Shown piece after piece: positions 34,635 to 46,039 of a stretch of 64,000 bases of DNA. Origin of the DNA: Shinisaurus crocodilurus (taxonomy: Eukaryota > Chordata > Lepidosauria > Squamata > Shinisauridae); the NCBI GenBank assembly GCA_021292165.1, contig CM037878.1:237055546-237119545 (forward strand), written 5' to 3'. How positions within the stretch are numbered: position 1 is the first letter of the stretch; the number at the start of each line of letters is the position of its first letter. Below the pieces are notes generated by a model. That model had not been told where the DNA came from. It ran no database searches and saw only the letters and a program-made list of their open reading frames with translations. Both the position numbers and the translations under genes were made by a program.

Positions 34635-35758
34635 AGTAGGCTGAGGGAAACAGTTATAGGCCTGCCACCTGCCCCCCCTGCTGTGGGGCAGCCCTCCCTC
34701 AGGGGAATGGAGTGGGAAGACCTCCCTTAAGGGACTACAGGCTGTACCTGGCAGGGGTAGGGATGTGTGAGGAATCCAATCGGGGTGGGTGAAAATTTTG
34801 GATTTCCTTGACTTAGCCCCACGGATTCCATTCTGTCAACCCTGTGCTGGCACCAACTCAATCGGATACAAGTTGAGCCAGCCTATGGACTTCTGTTTTT
34901 AAAATGGACCATGCTTTGTGTAATTTTTTTTTTTTAAAGCCAGGGAAATTCGCACAAAATCCAGGCCTCCACTCCACAATTCGCACAAATTTGTGCAAAT
35001 TGTGAAGCAGAAGCCCAGGTTTTGCACAAATCTGAAATTAACTGTCAGAAAATTCAAGGTGGCCAAGGTGGTGTGTGTGCATATGCAGTAAGAGGAGGAT
35101 GCTTCTACACGTCTCATGTTAAATGCTACAATAAGAACAACAACAAGACAACAACAACCACTTGAAGCTAATGACTCGGCCCCAATTTGTGCAAATCATG
35201 ATTTATGCAAATTACAATTTCCGCAAATTGTGCTAGAGATATGCAGTTCTCTGCTCCAACTTTGTGCAAATATTTCAAACATTTTTGTGGAAGCTGAAAC
35301 CCATCCGCACCCCCACCTCGGCCTGCTTTTGGCTGTCGGGTTGTAAAAGTGTAGAAAGTCAATTGAGCTCAAACAGAACAAGTTGTCCTGTGTTGCACAT
35401 CCCTACTTAGGGGTGCCAGTGGGCGTGGCTTCACTCAGATGGTGTGAGTATAATGTGACCAGCTCTGACAGCTGATTGAAGGCTTTGCAGTATCAAATTA
35501 AGGGCTATTTAGTAGGTTGAGGGATGGCGTTATATGCCTTCTCCCTCTCCTCTGCTGTGGGGCAGCCCTCCTCTCAGGAATGAAGTGAGAAGGCCTCTTC
35601 CTCAGGGGGCTATGGGGGTGAACCATGGCAGAGGCTCTGTCTAGGGGTGCCAACAGGCATAGCTTCACTCCGACAAGAGCGGGCATAATGTGTTCAGTTC
35701 TGACAGCTCCGTCCATTTGCTTGCAGCCTTTGCTGTATCAACATAAGGGCTATTCCCA
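34635..35758. repeat. Tandem dimer, first unit split by a MITE
   Basis: Unit 1 is 34635-34757 plus 35406-35510; unit 2 is 35511-35758. Each runs AGTAGG(C/T)TGAGGG, CTGCTGTGGGGCAGCCCTC, TAGGGGTGCCA, GCTTCACTC, GACAGCT and AAGGGCTATT. The units are ~230-245 bp and clearly diverged. The MITE at 34760-35403 landed in unit 1 after the duplication. Confidence 0.75.
34760..35403. mobile_element. TA-flanked MITE, GGGATG...CATCCC family, copy 2
   Basis: Ends GGGATGTGTGAGGAATCC and GCACATCCC between TA dinucleotides (34758-34759, 35404-35405). The interior shares TTTGTGCAAAT motifs with 5210-5891. Confidence 0.75.
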
Positions 35759-37084
35759 CTCATGCAAAGCTGGGTCTATTTGCTAGTAGCTAATACATGT
35801 GCATGTTCTTAACTGGTCTCTTATTTAAGGAGACAACACATACTCATTCTCTAAGGCCAAATCCTCTCCCTCACAAAGTCCTTTTTGTGGTGAAGGGGCA
35901 AAACACTTTTCCTTCTGAAACAATCAGGAATTGCTCTCAGAGGATTCATACCAGAGTGTGCAATGTCTTAGCTTATAACAATTTTGAGGGGTTTGCCATT
36001 CTCTAGAATCTGTAATAATAATAATGTTGTTGTACAATATTGTAGTACACGAGTCTTTCTGTCCATTTTATTTCTTTAATCCTCCTGAACTGTCTCTCAG
36101 CACAGGTGGAATTATTACTGTCAAAAAGTTGGAAGGGATGAGAAGTAATGTGCTAAGTGTTTGTGTATCTGTTATCTTTTGCTTGTGGGAGACTCCCCAA
36201 CATGTCCTATCCAAGAACCAAGCTGCCAATATAGAGTGAATGGCAGGTGTGGCAACATTCTGTAGACCAATCAGCTCCCTATGCCCTATTTGCATGTTTG
36301 GACAATTATATCATCATCAGCGAATACAATTGTCCTCTTCCTTTTCACTCTCCAATGTGACCTGTGAAGAAACAAAGAAGAAATATACCCCAGCATCAAC
36401 AAACAGAGTTCAGGATAGATGGTCATAAGGGTAGGTTAAAGTTTAATAGGACTGAAAGGGAGCAGCCAGAGATAAGGATGCAGAAGGCAGAGGAGGGAGG
36501 TAAAGGTGCAGATTAACGGTGGGCAGAAGTGAGGGTCTAAAGAAGAAAGCAGGAGAAAAGAAAAATGGTGGGGAAACTAGATGGATAGCATGATAGTGAT
36601 GAGTATGACTCACCCACTCAGCTATTATGCATCTACATTCCTATAGATCAGCTTTCCCCAGCCTGATGCCCTCTAGATATTGTGTGCCATCAACTCCAGC
36701 CAGCTGCCAGATTGGGGAAGGTTGCTATAGATATCCTCACCATTTTGTGAGCAACTTGTGAACATGGCAGCAGGGATGGACTTCAGCTGAATAGGACTGA
36801 AGAGGGGAAGAAGAAAGGGGCCTGAGGTAAAGGTGCAAGGCAGCAGGCAGAGGCAACCGTCCATAGTGATGGAGATAGAAAGAAAGCAGGAGCTAAGCAG
36901 GAAACCTTGGACAGAGCTAGGCAGGAAGCGAAGTAGAGGCTGTCCTCCAACAACCACTCAGCTACAGTGCATATTTATGGCCACATTTTCAGACATGTTC
37001 ACACCATTTAGTGGATTCTTGCTACTGTAATAAATATCAACTCCCTGTGGGAATGAGAGGAAGCTGGTTCAAATGTGTATAGCA

Positions 37085-37345
37085 GGGATGGGCAACTGCA
37101 GGATGTCTGGGGCCCATTTTTGCATATACACACACACCGTGTGGGTGCTGAAAAAATAAAAATAGCAGCCCCAGTGGCTATGGAGAGCCCAAAGGGTCAA
37201 AACTAGCTTGTTTCCAAGCTAATTTTGACCCTTTGGCTGCTCCATAGCCACTATGGATGCCAATTATTTTCAGGGAAAAAAAACCCATTTGGAGGGGCAA
37301 TGGGGGCTGCATGCAGCCCATGGACCGCATGTTGCCCACCCCAGT
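37085..37345. repeat. Palindromic hAT-like MITE
   Basis: Starts CAGGGATGGGCAACTGC and ends GCATGTTGCCCACCCCAG. The centre folds back over about 80 bases (GGGTCAAAACTAGCTTG against CAAGCTAATTTTGACCC). No clean 8-bp duplication was seen. Confidence 0.6.
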
Positions 37346-39393
37346 CTATATTTTTAACACACTGCACAATTTATTTTTGAAACTCATTATCATAAGAAAA
37401 TGTAAATGCTAGTTAGAACAGTTGGATGACAATCTGTGCCTAATAATAAAGTTATGGAGTAGTACACTACAGGCTGTATAATTCCAAATCTGATTATTGA
37501 GAGAGGTGGAAATGACCACTATGTGAGACATCTGTTTCTTATATTTGGCATTTTAGGGTTATAACATACCATACCAGTATTTTTGCTGTTACGTTTCTGA
37601 GCTGGTGTGGCAGCTATGTGCACTGCTGGGTTGTTTTTTTGTAGCACAGCATTTCCTACAATAATGTTTAATTTTAATTTGGCCTCTTTCTGAATATTTT
37701 TACAAAAATGGCATAGAACTAATAGCATAGAATTGTAGGGCTGGAAGTGAATCCCTTCCCCACCACAAAAGGAAGTGAATAATTACCCCTCCCCACTTCT
37801 GGTGAGATGTAAATTCATAACCTCTTTCTCTATTGATGAGCAAATATTCCCTATCGCTTCATTTTCACATAAGGTCTCTCAATATGCATTAAATCATCAC
37901 TTATCATTAATAATAATCCCTGTATTTCAAGAGCCGTTAAATTTGTCCTTCCAGCATTCCATATGCAATCACAAAAGGCACCATTTCAATATGGATATTT
38001 TATAGAATATGTAGTTACTGTGCTTTAGAACTCCCATCTTAACTATTAACTCATTTCACACTGAAGTGATTCCTTATGACACTGGAGCCTATGCTATAGC
38101 TTATATATTCCACAAGGAAGTAAAATTTACAGTTGACTCTAAAGATTTGCAACCCAGACATGCTTTCATTTGCATAAGGTTCAGGAAGCAACCTTGAAAA
38201 GTTACTAAATCTACTTGGATCATTAACAGTGGTATTTCATGAAAGGTTCCCTTAGTCTAGTTTTTCCTCACTTGATCAGACACACATTTGCTCTTATGTT
38301 CAATCCCCATAAGTATGACGTGATATCCTTTTGTGCTTCTATATTATCCATTAACTTCAAAAAACTAAGTGCAATTCAGTGTAGGGAAGGAGCAGACCTT
38401 TAATATTTTGTCCTGAAAAAACTAACAACCATATCAACAAAAGCGTTGAAACCAAAATGTGTAGGCTGAAGAAAACTGAAGAATCAATAGACAGGAAAAT
38501 GCTCAACGCATCAATAGGATTTTTGTAGTAGACTAATTTGCTTTCATTTAGGAGCTGATTTGGGTTTACAATAATGGACCTTTATATAAATGGAATGCTA
38601 CAGAGGGGCATTTTCAAATTTCCAATGTCTTCAACTAAAAGACCCTAGAATATATACCATTCTTGTTCTGTTAGCAGAACAAATAGTTTTACAACAGTTG
38701 ATTTACCACTAGGACTACAATGGGATTGAGTGTACAATTCTCTGCCAGTACTAGTGCAGGCAGTCATGCCCTAGGAAACTCCCCACAATGCCTGAAACAG
38801 GGGTACTGCATGCCTGCATATTAGGAACAGTTCCTGGCCAGAAGATGCCACAGCTCTCATCCATACTTTTACCCAATCATAGGAGCAACAGGGTGACATG
38901 TGTTTCCAAGTCCTAGCTGTGAGATCTTGCACCTAATCCAAGCAGTCACAAAAGCAATGGCAGTAGTTCCAAGGTGATTGGGCAAAGTGGTATCTCAGCG
39001 CTAGTTGTTATTGTTGTTTTTCACTTGCTTGCCTGAGGTAGTGTTGGAGATCATGGTGGGATCTTGCTGTGAGTTCACTAACTGCAACCCTTCTTTGAGA
39101 AGACTATTAGAAGAAAGCATGCATCAAAAGTGCCACTGTCTGCTTGTCCACATGTCTGTGCATGTGTACAAACACACAAAGGAATCCAGACTGATGTTTG
39201 CTAGCATTTGAAAATCCAAGTGAAGTAGCTTTTGGGTCCTCCCCCTGATCTTCAAGACCTCCAACTGATCATTCCATTTATTTCAGCAATAATTGTAAAC
39301 CTTATCTTAAAGATAAGATAAGCAAAGAAAATGCATTATTTCATTTTGATAATATACCTAAAATTATGGTAGGGAGAAAAAAATATCTTACAG

Positions 39394-39510
39394 GTTGGAG
39401 CCAGACTTAGTCATATGTAGAGGAGAAACATTGGGACTTAGTCGTGACTAAATTAGGTCTCATTGATTTCAATGAGTGGGTCTACTCTATGTGTGAAGTC
39501 TGGATCCAAC
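39394..39510. repeat. Small MITE with GTTGGA(G/T)CCAGACTT ends
   Basis: The left end GTTGGAGCCAGACTT and the right end GAAGTCTGGATCCAAC are inverted; the central part (CTCATTGATTTCAATGAG) is palindromic. Confidence 0.55.
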
Positions 39511-40033
39511 TCATGTTTTAAGGATGAAGAGTTGATGAGGTATTACTTTATTGTTTAACATATCTAATTTAGGTATTGTTAATTTTTTGCTAAATCTGAA
39601 CAGCTATAAAGTTCAAATCTAAAGCCTTACAAAGTCTGTGTGCCAGATATTTGGTATGAGCAATCTAGCTGCTCAGATTTAGTAAAGTTATCTTAATTAA
39701 TTTGCAAATGGCTGCTGAATTTTGCATGTATCTAGCACTTTGCTTTGATCTAACAATTTCTGCTAAACTATAAGGGAACTTTAAGTTGGAAATTGCAATG
39801 AATGTGAAACGATCAGAACAAAGTTGAGTGATACTAAATATTGCTTTGAGCCATTTTATATGGTTATGCAAAGCCCTGCCTTTAGGTTTGGTTATGCCCT
39901 AGTGATTGACGGAGGACAATGTACACTAATGGGCAATTTGCTGCAGCCAGAAACCTTTTGTTTCAAGCTTCAGGAGTGTGCAATTTGTTAGGGTGGGATC
40001 TAAAACCAGTTTTGTCTGGTCTGGCAAAGCAGC

Positions 40034-40128
40034 TAAGGCTGCAATGTTACACTCACTTATCCGGGAATAAGTCCCATTGAACTCAATGGGGCTTGCTTCT
40101 GAATAGGCATGCATAGGATTTCACTGTA
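40034..40128. repeat. Palindromic TGCAATCCTA-type MITE
   Basis: AAGGCTGCAATGTTACACTC at one end, GCATGCATAGGATTTCAC at the other, with AAGTCCCATTGAACTCAATG folding in the centre. Half copies lie near 13675, 15776, 24185, 43873 and 53020-53130. Confidence 0.6.
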
Positions 40129-40569
40129 AAAGATTTTTGGAATTAGGATAGTTTGAATTCCAGTGTGTTGATGTGTTGTGAGCTTAGCAGAGCAGCTTGT
40201 CTGTTTGCTTCTGTACCCGTCATAATTCCTGCTCATTCTGTAGATTTGAAACTAACAGATTATTACAAAGACATGACAAATCTCTAATGCTTTTTATTTC
40301 TCAGCAAAATTATCCTGTAAAGCAACTTTCTGCAACTTGGTGCTTTACAGATGTGTTACACTACTGGCTGGGGATTCTGGGAGTTGTAGTCCAATACATC
40401 TGGAGGGCAGCAGGTTGGGGAAGGCTTGCATTTTCTGTTACTTGGAGAAATAGGAACAACAGTTTTCAGTTTTGTTGCTCCTATGTGGCTGTTACAATCC
40501 TGGTTCTCTCTCAAGTTGTAGCTGTGCTACTTTCCCATATTCTAATGGCTATAACACCTATATAACCTA

Positions 40570-41171
40570 CTAGCTGTTACCCGCAGCTTCGCTCGCGTGG
40601 ATTTTAAATATCTGATCTTAAAGAAAAATCAGGTTAATCCTGAGAGTCTACAGGTGATGAAGAGTGACCGTGCCAAGTTTGGGGTTGATCCGTCAAAACA
40701 TGATGGAGCCTATGCGATGACACCCAACACACAACATTCAGTCAGTCAGTCATTTAAAAAGTTTCCCTCCCTTTTCACCCCCTTAGAGAACATTCTAAAT
40801 GGCCTAGGGGAGATTTGCATACCCACTCCTATTGGCCCCTGCAGGAATTCATACGAACATTCTAAGTGTCGTATGGGCTATTTACATAACTGCTCCTATT
40901 GGCTCCTGCAGCAATTATGAGGTGAGGGCGATTTGCATAACTGCTCCCCTGTTGTTTTGCCCATAGGAGATATGAGAGTGGGGCGATCCCCCCCCTTTTC
41001 ACCCCCTTAGGGATGGAATTTCTAAAAATCCTTCTTCAGTGGGTGTCTACGTCATAAAAACAATGTTCCTTCAAAATTTCACGTTCCTAGATTACACGGT
41101 TTGAGCTGGGCGTTTATGAGTCAGTCAGTCAGTCAGTCAGTCAGGACTTCTTCTTTTATATATATATAGAT
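40570..41171. mobile_element. Unclassified element (TTACCCGC start, TATATAGAT end), copy 1
   Basis: Begins CTAGCTGTTACCCGCAGC and ends with a GTCA-repeat followed by GGACTTCTTCTTTTATATA. It shares GTTTGGGGTTGATCCGTC and TTTCACGTTCCTAGATTA blocks with 53714-55300. No ORF. The class is unknown to me; this end pair occurs widely in animal genomes. Confidence 0.65.
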
Positions 41172-41558
41172 TGCACATCATGACAATATAGTTCTGTCTG
41201 AAGATGATTTCACATGGAAGAAAAGCATTTGTTTAATATCAGGGTGCCAAAAAAGTTGATCAACATTAATAATACTGCACACCTGTGCATCCCTGTGCTT
41301 CTTCCTGTCTTTATCACCATACTTTTTAAATTGCTTTAGAATTTTTCAAAAAGAATTTGAAGTATAATTTGAAGAGCTAAATTTAATAAATGGCCTACAT
41401 GAAATTAACAGAAGTACTGAGGATTTTATCAATAAGGTTCAGTTGAAATAATTTTTTTTTTAAAAAAATGATATTTTATGTATATTTATATTTCATCACA
41501 CAGAAACTCAACAATCAAAACTAGGACATGATATACTCTAGTTTTCTCTCTTAATCTC

Positions 41559-42335
41559 CAGGGATGTTGAAGAGTCCTTGGTCTCGAGTCACGAGTCGAG
41601 TCACGAGTCTTTGGACCCGAGTCTCGAGTCCGAGTCCTTGGTCCAAAATGGTGACTCACGAGTCACGAGTCCTGAGTCACTCCCAAAGCTGACTCCACGA
41701 GTCCCTATTAAAATCAATGGGATTTCCCCCCAACAAAATAAGGCTACTTCAGATGTGTGGCTTAAATAAATTCTAGGCACAAGTGTGCCTTTTTATTTCA
41801 AAACTCTGCAACTGATTTTGGCAAGAACAGACCAGGCAGACAAACCCAAAATAACCAGGCAGGCAGAGGAGGCAGGGAACCCCAAAGCAGGCAGGCAGAG
41901 GCCTTTGTCTTGGACAATTCAACTGTTGAACTGGTCAAGAAGAGACCAGGCAGGCAGAGGAGGCTGGGAACCCCAAACAGGCAGGCAGAGGCAGCCAAAC
42001 CCAAAATGTCTGACCCTAACCCTAACCCCCCACAACAACACATCAATCAAAATAAATCTCAACACATCGTTGGGGCTGCGCTCCTGGTAGCTGTCCATAG
42101 TGGCCGAGCAGCGGCGCGCCTCGCTTCCATGCGCTCTTCACCGGTGACCGCGCTCCTTCTGGCACAGCCAGAAGACTCATCAACAGCCCAGGGATGTTGA
42201 CGAGTCCTTGGTCTCGAGTCCCGAGTCAAGTCTCGAGTCCCATTAAAAATATTGGGACTCGAGTCCGAGTCGAGTCAGAGGGGGGACTCAGTCCGACTCA
42301 CGAGTCGAGTCCTCGAGTCCGAGTCCCCATCCCTG
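41559..42335 (-). mobile_element. Complete non-autonomous hAT element with perfect 8-bp target duplication
   Basis: 777 bp, ends CAGGGATG (41559) and CATCCCTG (42335), flanked by ttaatctc at 41551-41558 and 42336-42343 (8 of 8). Reading from 41559, it matches the right end of the hAT at 1-827 in reverse: a GAGTC/GACTC-rich subterminal block, CAGGCAGGCAGAGG repeats, then sequence matching 1-120. The transposase exon is missing, with telomere-like CCCTAA repeats at the junction (42014-42030). The last 147 bp (42189-42335) start with a second copy of the CAGGGATGTTGA terminus. Mobility would need transposase in trans. Confidence 0.95.
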
Positions 42336-43427
42336 TTAATCTCTCTCTTTAAAAAATATATATCTAGGTGTCCCTATAAGTAAAAATTAACCAGGGCATT
42401 CCTTTCATTAGAGTAAATTAAACTGCCAAAATTACCTGGGCAGTAGCTTCTTTCCTCAGCTCCTTTGATATCAAAACGTATTCCTCAACACTAGGTCTCT
42501 GCTTGTGCCTTCAATTTTTCTTCTGCATGATCTCATTAAGTACCTTAGTACTTCCTGAGATACAGGGAGACAAATACAGCAAAAGGCAACAGCGAAGTCA
42601 TACACAGAGAAAAGAGGCTAGCTCTGTTGAATGGTGCCTGAGATAAGGAAGGAATTATCTTTAAGATAGCTGCTATAGGGTTACTCACATGTACAACTGA
42701 TAATAAATGGAGTGATCAGTGTCTATCTAACCTTTAAAGCAGTTGTGTTCAGCAGCATGAGCATGTTAAACAGCTAGCTATTTTATAGCATACTTCACAA
42801 CTGTATCAATTTGTTAGCTAATTAATTAAACTGATATGTCAGCTTACTTTGACCTCCATGAGAGAAATTACATTTCTCATTTCCCCCAGTAATAATATTT
42901 TATAAGCTTGCTTAAAGCTCTGCTCTTCAGCATTTTCCTGTTCACCTGGGCCCATCTTTAAACAAGCTTGTCCCCCCCCCCTGCATCTTCACTGCTAGAA
43001 CCAAAGATCAGTGACATTTATGGATATTGATAGAAGAACTTGCTACTCATTTTTTTCACTAATGTAAAACTCCTTGTTGTATTTGCACTCATTTCAAGCC
43101 TGCATTTTAATGTGTTTTAATCTGCTAACATGGACAGCTTGCCTATCGTGACCTTTTTAGGTTTGTTTTTTTTAAAGTGTCTTGAAGTAAAGGCATATTA
43201 TTAAGAAAAAACAGATAGGAATAACATGAACACAGAATATGACAGGCTTACTCAGGCAGATGCCTTCCTGCAGCACCTTGCTAAAGTAGAATTACCAAGC
43301 AGGCCCCCAAAATTTACAGGTGCCAGACTGTCCATTGTCTCCATTTTAAAATGGCTGGTGTCTGTCACATGTTTTGTAGGCAATCTGGCTTGGAGCATCC
43401 CAAGTTATAGTTCCACATACTGTATGA

Positions 43428-43640
43428 GGCCTGTTTGCACAATCGCGCTGAGGGATCAACGGCCCATGTGTTAGTTGAGGGTTTCTGTCCCCTCAAGACA
43501 CACTACCTTGGTTCAGGTGACATGACAAGCCATGCCAGCAAGGGTAATTAGGGAAATCTGAGCAGTATGCAACCAGCAGACGTGGCGGGTTAACAAGCCA
43601 CCGTGGCTTGTTATCCACGTCACAATTGTACGAACCCACT
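43428..43640. repeat. Harbinger-like MITE relic
   Basis: GGCCTGTTTGCACAATCG at the left and CAATTGTACGAACCCACTC at the right are inverted and similar to the ends of 30395-30839. The target duplication is unclear. Confidence 0.5.
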
Positions 43641-44173
43641 CAGAGCTTCTAAGCAGGTGAGAGAGAGGCTGAGTTTCTGAGCCCACTTCTGTTTTAAAAC
43701 TTAAATCCTTCCTGATTGGGCAATGGGCATCTATTCATCATGACATGAACAAATCATGCTTTCACTGCTTGGAGAGGGACTACCAGAAGACTGGCTTTTC
43801 TGTTCACTGACCTCAAGAGAGGAGAACATTCAAAGAACAATCTTGTGGACTTTGCAATTTAAAGCATGTCAGTCCAGTCCTCTGCATGATTATTCAGAAG
43901 GAAGTTCCATTGACCCATAGTCTTACTTCCAGGAAAGAGAAATATTGCAGAAGTTCATAAATGTTGGGCTCAGAATACAAGCTCCAGTGGCTCATAATGC
44001 TTCCCTTCAGTATAAGAGTTCTTTTCCAGCTTTGTTTTTAATTCAAGGAGAGAATAGAATCATAGTCTTATAGTCCATGTAGTCTAGCCCCCTGGTTAAT
44101 GAAGAAGAGCTCCTTTTCTCCATTCCCATCCACATCCACTCACCTTTCTGCTGCTGCTGTAAAGTCAGGAAGA

Positions 44174-44176
<3 letters not shown>

Positions 44177-44221
<45 letters not shown>
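44177..44221. repeat. (TC)n microsatellite
   Basis: About 22 uninterrupted TC units; open frames of Ser-Leu repeats across it are not genes. Confidence 0.95.
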
Positions 44222-44225
<4 letters not shown>

Positions 44226-44274
44226 CCTCCCCCCTGGTACACAGAGCACTTTTAGGGCAAGTACCTAGTCCTTT

Positions 44275-44690
44275 AAAAATGTTTTATATTTATTGTATTT
44301 TCAAAAGAAAAAAATACATATAAAAGCAAAACAAAACATATTAGTATTACTACATAATCCCACCCTAACCCCTCCACCAACTTGGTCAGTTTCAAAATTT
44401 TCATCTTCCATCTTTTATTTTCTATTTCTGCTCCAGAGTAATATGTTGATTTATCCTATTTCGTTCCTTTATAATCTTCTTCTTGTCATGAGTCCCACAG
44501 ATTTCTATAAGGTTCTTCCAAGTTATTCTGTTTGATTCTTTTTTCATATAATCTATATATTTTCACCAGTCCTTCCTAAAAGAATCTCTTTTCTGTATTC
44601 CTCTATGCACTGCTAACTTCTGTGTCAACTTTCCATTCTATTGCCATCTCCCACTTCAACTTTTTATTTATTTATTTGCATTTGTGTACT
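44275..44690 (-). repeat. LINE 3' end, probably L1-like, antisense
   Basis: Read on the - strand, an A-rich 3' UTR ends with AATACAATAAATATAAAAC, which includes AATAAA. Upstream there are short peptide-like stretches (ENIYRLYEKR), but no intact frame. The L1 assignment is a guess from composition. Confidence 0.4.
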
Positions 44691-44772
44691 CTTCCCTGGC
44701 TGGTGAAATAGGGCGATCATTCAGAAAGTCGAACTCCTAATTCAGTTGTTGCTGCTGCTGCTGCTATTACAT

Positions 44773-45201
44773 TTGCGAGTGTATGGGTGAGATAAAGAAG
44801 AGTCAGACACAGAGTATATGGTTTCAAATCAGGGCCACATTTATTGAATTGAAGATCTGTGAAGGGCGAAGTGCGGTACTAACCTAGCCCGGCCATTGGC
44901 CAGGAAAAAACCAATATTTGGGCGAATACATCCGCACTGCACCGGAGGCAGGTTGGTCCGCCCCCGGCCAGTTGCCCTCCATGTGGAGCTGGAGGGCTTT
45001 ACCATCGTCGCCTTACCTTGACGCCTCCAGGCACCCAATGTAGGCGAGAAAGGCAAAACCCCAAAGACGTCCCAATCTCCCTCCTGGCAAGCCTCAGGGC
45101 ATTAGCGAGGGCAGCCTTGGGTAAACGTCAGTCACCTTGAAAGGTGCCACTGGATGATCACCATAAGCTTAAGCCATACTGCCTAATCCCGCACTTCCCG
45201 C
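44773..45201 (-). repeat. Ngaro split direct repeat B2 (terminal)
   Basis: The left (3') terminal copy of B, offset 823 from B1. Open frames in both B copies encode the same 71-residue peptide by repetition and are not genes. Confidence 0.93.
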
Positions 45202-45402
45202 AAATGCGACCAATTTAGCTATGATCCCCCTGGTGGGATCAAGATCAAATTCAAAAATTTCCCTACCCTGATTCACAGTGTAGAGTAGGCGAAACCCGCC
45301 CATTGCCCCGGCCAATTGAGACAATGAGCCAAAATTCCTACTCGGCCCCCGTTAATGGGCGACCAGAGGAGCCTACACTGCTAACAGGGCGGGATGGGAG
45401 GG

Positions 45403-45597
45403 AGCCGGAAAACAGCAGCAAAAGAGGCCGTGGGCGGGAACCCAGGTGCCTAGATAAGCCCTTTCCTGTGTCCCCGCCCTAGTTGAGCCATTGGCTCAGT
45501 ATCTGTGACCAACCTGACCTGTTACCTGACTCCCCTTTCCTCCCCCACTCGCAAATCTTCTCCCCAGCCCCAGATGAGGGGCCAGTGGAAGTCTGTT
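45403..45597 (-). repeat. Ngaro split direct repeat A2
   Basis: The internal copy of A, joined directly to B1 with an overlap at TGTT/TTGCG (45594-45600). Confidence 0.93.
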
Positions 45598-46024
45598 GCG
45601 AGTGTATGGGTGAGATAAAGAAGAGTCAGACACAGAGTATATGGTTTCAAATCAGGGCCACATTTATTGAATTGAAGATCTGTGAAGGGCGAAGTGCGGT
45701 ACTAACCTAGCCCGGCCATTGGCCGGGAAAAAACCAATATTTGGGCGAATACATCCGCACTGCACCGGAGGCAGGTTGGTCCGCCCCCGGCCAGTTGCCC
45801 TCCATGTGGAGCTGGAGGGCTTTACCATCGTCGCCTTACCTTGACGCCTCCAGGCACCCAATGTAGGCGAGAAAGGCAAAACCCCAAAGACGTCCCAATC
45901 TCCCTCCTGGCAAGCCTCAGGGCATTAGCGAGGGCAGCCTTGGGTAAACGTCAGTCACCTTGAAAGGTGCCACTGGATGATCACCATAAGCTTAAGCCAT
46001 ACTGCCTAATCCCGCACTTCCCGC
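45596..46024 (-). repeat. Ngaro split direct repeat B1
   Basis: 429 bp identical to B2 except for one visible difference (GGCCGGG against GGCCAGG). On the - strand it carries AATAAATGTGGCCCTGATTT, a likely polyadenylation signal. Confidence 0.93.
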
Positions 46025-46039
46025 CACAGAGAGAGACAA

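Noticed and set aside
40640..40690. Hammerhead ribozyme core near GGTGATGAAGAG
   Set aside because: The CUGAUGA core is not intact and no matching GAAA strand lies nearby.
42014..42030. An interstitial telomere or chromosome fusion site
   Set aside because: Only about two and a half CCCTAA units, inside an hAT element.
44841..45879. Duplicated 71-codon gene
   Set aside because: Identical frames in the two B repeats of the Ngaro element; repeated non-coding terminal sequence.
44773..46024. Pair of tandem solo LTRs of an LTR retrotransposon
   Set aside because: Repeat A recurs alone 6 kb away, giving A1...B1-A2-B2, and recombinase/hydrolase traces fit Ngaro. No target duplication or integrase was seen.
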